Source: JAAKFL01 sp964629645 (GTDB lineage: Bacteria; Chlamydiota; Chlamydiia; Chlamydiales; SLFE01). Taken from it: a DNA stretch of 13,149 bases. Each line of letters opens with the position of its first letter. The stretch's first letter is position 1. This document shows positions 7,633-13,149 of this stretch, piece after piece. The notes under the pieces are model-generated. The model saw only the letters and a program-made list of their open reading frames with translations, was not told the origin of the DNA and made no database searches. The position numbers and the translations under genes were made by a program. The stretch is taken from positions 1-13,149 of the forward strand of contig CAZVSU010000070.1 in NCBI GenBank assembly GCA_964629645.1, in the 5' to 3' direction.

Positions 7633-8223
7633 TTAATACCTCGAGAGAAAGTTGACATAACTGACGTAATCGGTTAAGAGACCGTAACTCGTACTGATTA
7701 TAGTCTCATAGCCATAATTAGCCTCTACGGAAGGACCATCGGCAACAATAATTGCTCTCGCATTGTTACCGTTCACATAGATGACTGATTGTGACTCCCA
7801 GCCAGTGCCAGAATCCATTCCTTGGTCGTATATTTCATATCCTTGATCTTGATAAGTAGCCGTATAGTCGGTAACCACCTCTGTAGCAGTGAGTCCAGTG
7901 ATTCCCCACATATCCATATGGAGGTTCTCAATGTGTGGCTCATGCTCTAAGAACGGAGGGTATTTGTCAAAGAAAAAACAGAGCGCTTCGTGTATCGTTC
8001 TTTTTGGAAAAGAGAGATGTTGAATATCAACTGCTTCATCTGTTGATGGCGAATCTAATATGTTTTCTGGATCGACCTCAGCGTTTTCGCTATTTCCTGA
8101 AAATGTAAAGAGAGATGTTCCGCCAATAGTTCCGCCTGCGATATAGGTAATGCCAATAACTGCTGCTACTAAAGCAACTACGACGATTGCTATAATGCCT
8201 ACTGCTTTCAAGACTCCGCTCAT
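7633..8223 (-). CDS. Membrane-anchored protein of unknown function, one N-terminal helix
   Basis: A 196-residue protein I do not recognise. Residues ~6-31 (KAVGIIAIVVVALVAAVIGI and on to YIAGG) form one hydrophobic helix with no clear cleavage site, so it is probably a signal anchor with the rest outside. An acidic, flexible segment follows (~43-66, SENAEVDPENILDSPSTDEA). The folded part (~70-196) contains FPKRTIHEALCFFFDKYPPF, a W-G-T-G-L segment, then DYTATYQDQGYEIYDQGMDS, VNGNNARAIIVADG and GYETIISTSYGLLTDY, which suggests a compact alpha/beta domain. It has only one cysteine and no sequon-rich stretch, unlike its neighbours. The ATG overlaps the stop of the 1636-aa gene by 4 bp (ATGA), and GAGGT (8233-8229) lies 5 nt upstream inside that gene, so translation is probably coupled. 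It may help assemble or anchor one of the two giants; this is inference from position. Confidence 0.93.
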   Translation of the reverse strand: MSGVLKAVGIIAIVVVALVAAVIGITYIAGGTIGGTSLFTFSGNSENAEVDPENILDSPSTDEAVDIQHLSFPKRTIHEALCFFFDKYPPFLEHEPHIENLHMDMWGITGLTATEVVTDYTATYQDQGYEIYDQGMDSGTGWESQSVIYVNGNNARAIIVADGPSVEANYGYETIISTSYGLLTDYVSYVNFLSRY

Positions 8224-11200
8224 TTTTTACCTCTTTTCTTTCTGTTTGATCGAGCGATAAAAACAAGTAGTGCTATACCAGCAAAGAGGGTTATAATTTC
8301 AAAACCAGGTGTGCTTGGTGTGTCATCAGGTGTATCAGTATCATCTGTATCGTCTGGATTTGGTGGTATAAATCCGCCGCCTCCACCGCCGCCGTCATCG
8401 TCATCACCGCTTCCTTCTGCTGCAGTTGTAAAAGAGAGATGTGTTGTATTGCTTTCTACGCCATCCGTTGCCGTAATGTTCCAACCATAGACTGTGCTAT
8501 AATTTAACGGCGTTAACGCTGCTAGGGAGGCTGATTTCGTTCCATTTGATACACCATCTGCTGCCTGCAATACACCCCAAGATCCGCTTATATTGGTGGT
8601 TATATCATAATTCATTAAGTTGCCGTCGGGATCTGCTAGATCAAATGATAGTGCAGAAAGACTGATAGAAACCCCTGTCGTTTCATTGGTGGGGCTTATG
8701 CTCGTTATCTCTGGTGGGTCGTTATCGACGTTTCCCCAAGCAATGGTAACCATATCAGTATCGGTCGCAAGACTTTGATTGACAGTGACATTAGCAATAT
8801 TCGTCACATAACCCTCAGTAACGCCCGTACAATTGTATATGGTCTTGTTATACCAGAATACTATGCTATCGCTCGCATTGAGCGCAGAGGTATAATTAAA
8901 CGTTCTCCAGCACGTATCGTGAGTAAGAGTAAAGCCTGTTGTTTCGCTAGCGTTTGTTTCCCAACCACCAGCCAACTCATAGAAATCGTGACATTCGCAA
9001 TTGAATTTTGTATCATTAATAAGCACCCAGTCAAAGTCCACATTTCCTGTATTGTTTACCCAGATTGTATAATTAACCTTAGCTGAGGTATTGCCTGCTT
9101 CAACACTTGAGATATTTGCTATCTTTTCTATACTTATCTGTGGATTTGGAGGCGCTACTGTTGTTGTAAAATGATAAGTGTCATTATCCCAGTTACCGTT
9201 ACCATCAGAAACATTAGATGACCAATAATACGTTGTTTCATACGAATCAAAACAACTTGGTGAAAGATATGAAAGGGGTCCATCGGACATATCAGTGTTC
9301 GTTCCTAAATCTACCCATGAACCTGATGCGTTTGTTCGAAATGTTTGATTCATCGTATCGCCTTCAGCATCGCTAATATTGATGCCAAGATCAGGGTTAC
9401 GGGATTCTCCAGTTGCGCCATCTGATGGTGTTGGGTTGCTATTGACTGGTGGTTGATTTGCTTTTGTTGTAAACGTATATGTTGCATTTGTCCATTCTTC
9501 GCCATCTGTTGCATTCACATAAACGGCATATGGTGTAGAATAATCCATTCCACTTAAAGATACTAGAAAACTGCTATTTGCCGCATGATCTGTCCAGGTG
9601 CTTCCACCTGCTGTTGCTGCTACACACTGTATAGTAACGTTGAGTAAATCTCCCTCAGCATCATTTACTGTGACATTCCAATCAAATGATAGATCTTGAT
9701 TTGTTGCCCCGTCTGTAGGATTTTCCCCTATTTGTGTTGGTGCATTATTTGATAATGGCGCATCATAAGATTCATAAAAAATCCAAGATTCGTTAAAATT
9801 ATCGCCAGAATCGCTTCTTGCATCTCCGTATGTGGTGCCTACACCGTGTTTATTTGTGTTTATGCTATAAAACATATAACTGGTATGATATTCCATACCA
9901 CTATTTACAAAAACTCTACCTGCACTATCGGCTCCACTTTCATCTAAAGTCGTGGAAGAAACATTAGAAAAAGACCAGGAAGAAGCATCTGTTGGAGTTG
10001 AAGAATACCCTCTTCGAACATAATGGTTGTTTGATCCCTCCTCATAATGTAACAACGAGAATAGCGTCGATTCAACACAATGAAGATCTAAAGTCCAACC
10101 TACATTTGTTTCTCCAGTTATGATGGTTTCAGTCCAGTTATTCTCTAACCCTCTTGTCTTTGAAAGTATAGATATCTTTGATATTTTATTATCTACTCCT
10201 TCGAGAGTTCTATTAAATAAATAAAATATATCGTTGACTGGATCAAACGCGATGTCTGATCCTTCCTCCCATCGAGGATTTTTGTATGAATCCATTGATA
10301 ATATTTCAGAAGGCAAAACAGGAAATGAATAAAGGCATGTGTCTGCGGATGTATTACATGAACTGTAGGCACCATTATTATTCTTTATGTCATTTACTGT
10401 TGTCCAAAAGAAACTATGTTTATTATCCCAAGCAGTTCCTTTTGAGGAACTTGGAGCTAATAGTAAAATATCTTCATTATCATTCTCATCAGTAATCCAT
10501 TGATAATCACCATAAAACTCTTCACAAATGGTCCTAAAATTCCATGTTGATCCGTTGTCTGTACTCCAACAAGCCGTTTGTTCATCTCCTGAAGTTCCAC
10601 TTCTTAAAAAAATACAATATGTATTATCGAGCGCAACATGGCTTATCTGATATGCTGAATCATCTTTTAGGGCAGTTAAATTAACTGGATTGTTCCAACA
10701 AGAAGGATCATCATATTGAAATGAATCGGTAGTTATGTTATATGCACTTCTTACAGAACCTATATGATATCCTTGAGAGTCTCCACTATGTCCACCATAG
10801 ACTATCCAAATATGACCATAATTGTCCAAGTTTGCATTTATACTAATATGATTTTCATAGTATTGGTTACCATTCCATTGTTCTCCTATTGTATAAAGGT
10901 CGTTATCAAATTCAAAAGATTCATCCCACGTGTTGTTTGTATGCCAAAATCTTTTACAGCATGCGTGAGTGTATTCTTCCATCGTCGTTTCATCAAAATA
11001 AAAAACATAAGAGACGTTATTTTCACTATCATAAACAATATTGTCTGATGTTGCATGACCTGGATGTCCAATTGTTGATCCATTATAATACATTGAATCA
11101 TCAGGTAAAACTCTTTTTTCTAATGTCCAATTATATGCTGAATCCCCTAAACTAAATGGCATGCCTCCTGGACTAGTGATAAAGGAATACGTGTCATTGT

Positions 11201-13130
11201 CCCAATTCCCGTTATTGTCTGTTGTATTTGTCGACCAATAATAAGTTGTTCCATATGAGGTAAATGCTGTTGTTGTTTGACTATATGTCCCATTGCCAAC
11301 CGTTGTATTTGACCCAATATCTCCCCAAGAACCTGTTGCATTGGTGCGGAAGGTGATATCCATTGTTCTTCCAGCATCATGTGAAATAGAGATGCTGAGA
11401 GATTTTGGTGGATTAAGATAAGGTTGTCCATTTCCAGGAGATGGATTGTTGTTAGTTGGTGGCACATCCTCTTCAGTGATAAAATAATAGGTGTCATTAT
11501 CCCAGTTTCCATTGCTATCTGTAGTGTTTATGCTCCAATAATATGTTGTTGAATAGGCTGAAAAAGAACTGTTTGTTTGACTATATGTACCATTGCCCAC
11601 TGTGGTATTTGATCCAATATCTCCCCAAGAACCTGTTGCATTGGTGCGGAAGGTGATATCCATTGTATTTCCTTCAGCGTGTGATATATCTATGGAAAGA
11701 GTTGGGTTTAAACTTTGCCCAGTTGCGCCATCTGATGGTGAGGGGTTAGAGTTAATAGGAGGAGTTGTTGCAGGATCTGTTGTGGTAGTGAATGAATAGG
11801 TGTCGTTCTGCCAACTTGATCCATTAGTAACATTGACGCTCCAATAATATGTTGTTGAATAGGCTGAAAAAGAAGTGTTTGTTTGACTATATGTACCATT
11901 GCCCACTGTAGTATTTGATCCAATATCTCCCCAAGAACCTGTTGCATTGGTGCGGAAGGTGATATCCACTGTATTTCCTTCATTTTCGTTAACGGTGATT
12001 GATAGCGTTGGGTTAAGGTTTTGTCCAGTTGCCCCATCTGATGGTGAAGGCGATGATATTGAAAGCCCTGGTGTCCCCTCTGAACCAAATGCAAACGTCG
12101 GTTCAGTGTTTTTTGTCCAATTGGCAACAATAACATAATCCCAATATTGATCTAAATTATTATCAAATGATCTGCTGCTTAGCATTAGTTCAGAGGGTTG
12201 ATTAAATGGAGAAGCTGAATGTGTTAAATTTAAATAAGATCCTAAAACAGAACCTCCGTAATTTGTTTGATAAAAATTATGGTTTTGTGTATTAGTGTCA
12301 AAACAAACATGTGCAACCCATATTTCATCGATGGTTATGTCTCCATATGAATACATAGAATCCCATGTAGGACTCTCTCCATTTTCAGCATGCTTAGTGT
12401 TAAAATCCCCCTGTTGATCTTTATGACGTATCACAGTATAATTACCTGCGCCATCATTTATACCCCAAAGTCCGAAAGCTTCATTGTATTGATCCCCTAA
12501 ATTCTCTGCTTTTAAACGAGCAACAATTCGTCTAGTAAAGTGATTATTTGGTGTTGTATTGTCAACAGTAGTCAGAGAGTCTGTGTCACCACTCCCATCA
12601 TTCTGTAAATGGAGCCATCCATCCGAAATTTCAATAATATCAAAATCAGATCCGCTTGTGTCCCAGAGAGTGGTATTTACTGTTGCCTCACTGAAATCAT
12701 CAAAAAAGAAGAATGTGTTTTTTCCATCACTTGCATCGCTAGCGCCACTATTCCCATAATACATATAGATAGTTGATTCGTTATAAGAATTATTTACCCA
12801 AAGATGAGCATAACTACCTGAAGAGATGTTAGCAATCCAATATGGCAGCAGATCACCATTTGAACGGGCAAATCGGAGATCGCTGAAATTGTCATTGCAG
12901 TGACCGCTACAATTTGCTACATTTCCTGCTGCTTTTGATATATTTAAGAATGTTTGATACCCTTCAAGATTGTTGGAAATAGTTATTTCTTTGCAATACT
13001 GCCAACTATCATTATACCACGTTTGAGCTTGGGCAGAATCTGTATATATTGGATTTATAACAAAAAAGCCAAGCAAAGTAGATGAAAGTAGTACCATAAA
13101 CACAGTAAACGGCATCACCCGCGCTTTCAC
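8220..13130 (-). CDS. PGF-CTERM-type surface protein with DUF2341, ConA-like, Fn3-like and Asp-box regions
   Basis: A 1636-residue secreted protein. In order: signal peptide (1-~35, ends SAQAQ); DUF2341 at ~36-134 (WYNDSWQYCKEITI, MYYGNSGASDASDG); ConA/laminin-G-like sandwich at ~140-352 (FFFDDFSEATVNTTLWD start); Fn3-like modules at ~357-455, ~458-557 and ~556-655 (NPSPSDGATGQ, TFRTNATGSWGDIGSNTTVG, TTYYWS, NWDNDTYSF); a region at ~658-1123 with one clear Asp-box, STDNGSTW (855-862), suggesting a sialidase-like beta-propeller; Fn3-like modules at ~1127-1226 and ~1227-1325; a DUF11/CARDB-like domain at ~1327-1473; a final Fn3-like module at ~1470-1573; a Gly/Asp/Pro linker; and the sorting signal. 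No sialidase catalytic set is evident, so binding rather than hydrolysis is favoured. The start is GTG at 13130; it has no good Shine-Dalgarno and the frame stays open to the window edge, so a start slightly upstream is possible, though the signal peptide fits this one. Confidence 0.94.
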   Translation of the reverse strand: MKARVMPFTVFMVLLSSTLLGFFVINPIYTDSAQAQTWYNDSWQYCKEITISNNLEGYQTFLNISKAAGNVANCSGHCNDNFSDLRFARSNGDLLPYWIANISSGSYAHLWVNNSYNESTIYMYYGNSGASDASDGKNTFFFFDDFSEATVNTTLWDTSGSDFDIIEISDGWLHLQNDGSGDTDSLTTVDNTTPNNHFTRRIVARLKAENLGDQYNEAFGLWGINDGAGNYTVIRHKDQQGDFNTKHAENGESPTWDSMYSYGDITIDEIWVAHVCFDTNTQNHNFYQTNYGGSVLGSYLNLTHSASPFNQPSELMLSSRSFDNNLDQYWDYVIVANWTKNTEPTFAFGSEGTPGLSISSPSPSDGATGQNLNPTLSITVNENEGNTVDITFRTNATGSWGDIGSNTTVGNGTYSQTNTSFSAYSTTYYWSVNVTNGSSWQNDTYSFTTTTDPATTPPINSNPSPSDGATGQSLNPTLSIDISHAEGNTMDITFRTNATGSWGDIGSNTTVGNGTYSQTNSSFSAYSTTYYWSINTTDSNGNWDNDTYYFITEEDVPPTNNNPSPGNGQPYLNPPKSLSISISHDAGRTMDITFRTNATGSWGDIGSNTTVGNGTYSQTTTAFTSYGTTYYWSTNTTDNNGNWDNDTYSFITSPGGMPFSLGDSAYNWTLEKRVLPDDSMYYNGSTIGHPGHATSDNIVYDSENNVSYVFYFDETTMEEYTHACCKRFWHTNNTWDESFEFDNDLYTIGEQWNGNQYYENHISINANLDNYGHIWIVYGGHSGDSQGYHIGSVRSAYNITTDSFQYDDPSCWNNPVNLTALKDDSAYQISHVALDNTYCIFLRSGTSGDEQTACWSTDNGSTWNFRTICEEFYGDYQWITDENDNEDILLLAPSSSKGTAWDNKHSFFWTTVNDIKNNNGAYSSCNTSADTCLYSFPVLPSEILSMDSYKNPRWEEGSDIAFDPVNDIFYLFNRTLEGVDNKISKISILSKTRGLENNWTETIITGETNVGWTLDLHCVESTLFSLLHYEEGSNNHYVRRGYSSTPTDASSWSFSNVSSTTLDESGADSAGRVFVNSGMEYHTSYMFYSINTNKHGVGTTYGDARSDSGDNFNESWIFYESYDAPLSNNAPTQIGENPTDGATNQDLSFDWNVTVNDAEGDLLNVTIQCVAATAGGSTWTDHAANSSFLVSLSGMDYSTPYAVYVNATDGEEWTNATYTFTTKANQPPVNSNPTPSDGATGESRNPDLGINISDAEGDTMNQTFRTNASGSWVDLGTNTDMSDGPLSYLSPSCFDSYETTYYWSSNVSDGNGNWDNDTYHFTTTVAPPNPQISIEKIANISSVEAGNTSAKVNYTIWVNNTGNVDFDWVLINDTKFNCECHDFYELAGGWETNASETTGFTLTHDTCWRTFNYTSALNASDSIVFWYNKTIYNCTGVTEGYVTNIANVTVNQSLATDTDMVTIAWGNVDNDPPEITSISPTNETTGVSISLSALSFDLADPDGNLMNYDITTNISGSWGVLQAADGVSNGTKSASLAALTPLNYSTVYGWNITATDGVESNTTHLSFTTAAEGSGDDDDGGGGGGGFIPPNPDDTDDTDTPDDTPSTPGFEIITLFAGIALLVFIARSNRKKRGKK
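8223..8312 (-). other. Archaeosortase-type (PGF-CTERM-like) C-terminal sorting signal
   Basis: The last 30 residues of the 1636-aa protein have the tripartite form of these signals: TPGFE (1607-1611), a hydrophobic helix (IITLFAGIALLVFIA) and a basic tail (RSNRKKRGKK). An acidic, Gly-rich low-complexity spacer precedes it. In archaea, PGF-CTERM proteins are cut near the motif by an archaeosortase such as ArtA and attached to a membrane lipid. No archaeosortase gene lies in this window. Confidence 0.8.
11314..11982 (-). repeat. Near-identical DNA blocks in three consecutive Fn3-like modules
   Basis: A 49-bp block is identical at 11314-11362, 11614-11662 and 11920-11968, at spacings of 300 and 306 bp that match the ~100-aa modules. 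Between the two modules nearest the N-terminus, a longer stretch (11532-11676 and 11838-11982, 145 bp) differs at only three bases by eye. It encodes the TFRTNATGSWGDIGSNTTVG core and the strand before the YYWS motif. Outside it the same modules diverge clearly, so the identity is local. Local gene conversion or recent partial duplication is likely. Confidence 0.9.
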
Positions 13131-13149
13131 ATTTTTTAATAAATTCCTT

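Noticed and set aside
9760..11160. Active sialidase
   Set aside because: Only one Asp-box is clear and I could not identify the catalytic Arg, Tyr and Glu set, so an enzyme call is not supported.
10193..12136. Several short frames on both strands within the 1636-aa gene
   Set aside because: They overlap a long, well-supported coding frame and encode low-complexity shadow sequence without domains or start signals.
13131..13149. Promoter upstream of the 1636-aa gene
   Set aside because: The 19 bp left in the window contain TTTATTAAA, but it is too close to the start codon to be placed as a TATA box with any confidence.

Overview
The window reads as one block of cell-surface genes, all on the minus strand, from an AT-rich prokaryote that is most likely an archaeon. 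The main reason is the C-terminus of the 1636-residue protein: an acidic linker, a Thr-Pro-Gly-Phe motif, one hydrophobic helix and a basic tail. This is the layout of the archaeosortase (PGF-CTERM-type) sorting signals of archaea. Very many N-X-S/T sequons, a DUF2341-type N-terminal domain and stacked Ig/Fn3-like modules fit this. I cannot place the lineage from sequence alone; a euryarchaeal or Thermoplasmatota-like organism is a guess.

Layout in the direction of transcription (high to low coordinates). (1) 13130-8220: a 1636-aa secreted multidomain protein with a signal peptide, DUF2341, a ConA-like sandwich, three near-identical Fn3-like modules, a 460-residue region with an Asp-box, two more Fn3-like modules, a DUF11/CARDB-like domain, a last Fn3-like module and the PGF-type anchor. 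(2) 8223-7633: a 196-aa protein with one N-terminal membrane helix and an unrecognised extracellular domain, overlapping gene 1 by ATGA. (3) After a 65-bp A/T-rich gap, 7567-476: a 2363-aa giant with a signal peptide, a CBM5/12-like chitin-binding motif, GLUG-type repeats, Ig-like modules, a 540-residue stalk of 30 exact 18-residue units, further beta domains and a C-terminal two-helix membrane hairpin. (4) 15 bp further on, 460 to beyond the window edge: a small secreted or membrane protein with a PKD-like domain, cut by the window.

The tight spacing, the ATGA overlap and the Shine-Dalgarno sequences suggest one operon. Genes 1 and 3 share the same family of ~100-aa Fn3-like module, so they are probably partners in one surface structure. 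The picture I infer is an adhesion or surface-appendage system. The 2363-aa protein would be a membrane-anchored stalk about 80 nm long carrying a carbohydrate-binding head. The 1636-aa protein would be a lipid-anchored, lectin- or sialidase-like adhesin. The two small proteins would be accessory membrane subunits. No enzyme active site is evident, so the function is inferred from architecture only.

The most notable signals are the perfect 18-residue stalk periodicity with 3-4-4-3-4 hydrophobic spacing, a perfect 432-bp tandem duplication equal to exactly eight of those units, and a related ~150-170-aa domain on both sides of the stalk. I saw no RNA genes, mobile elements or CRISPR array.
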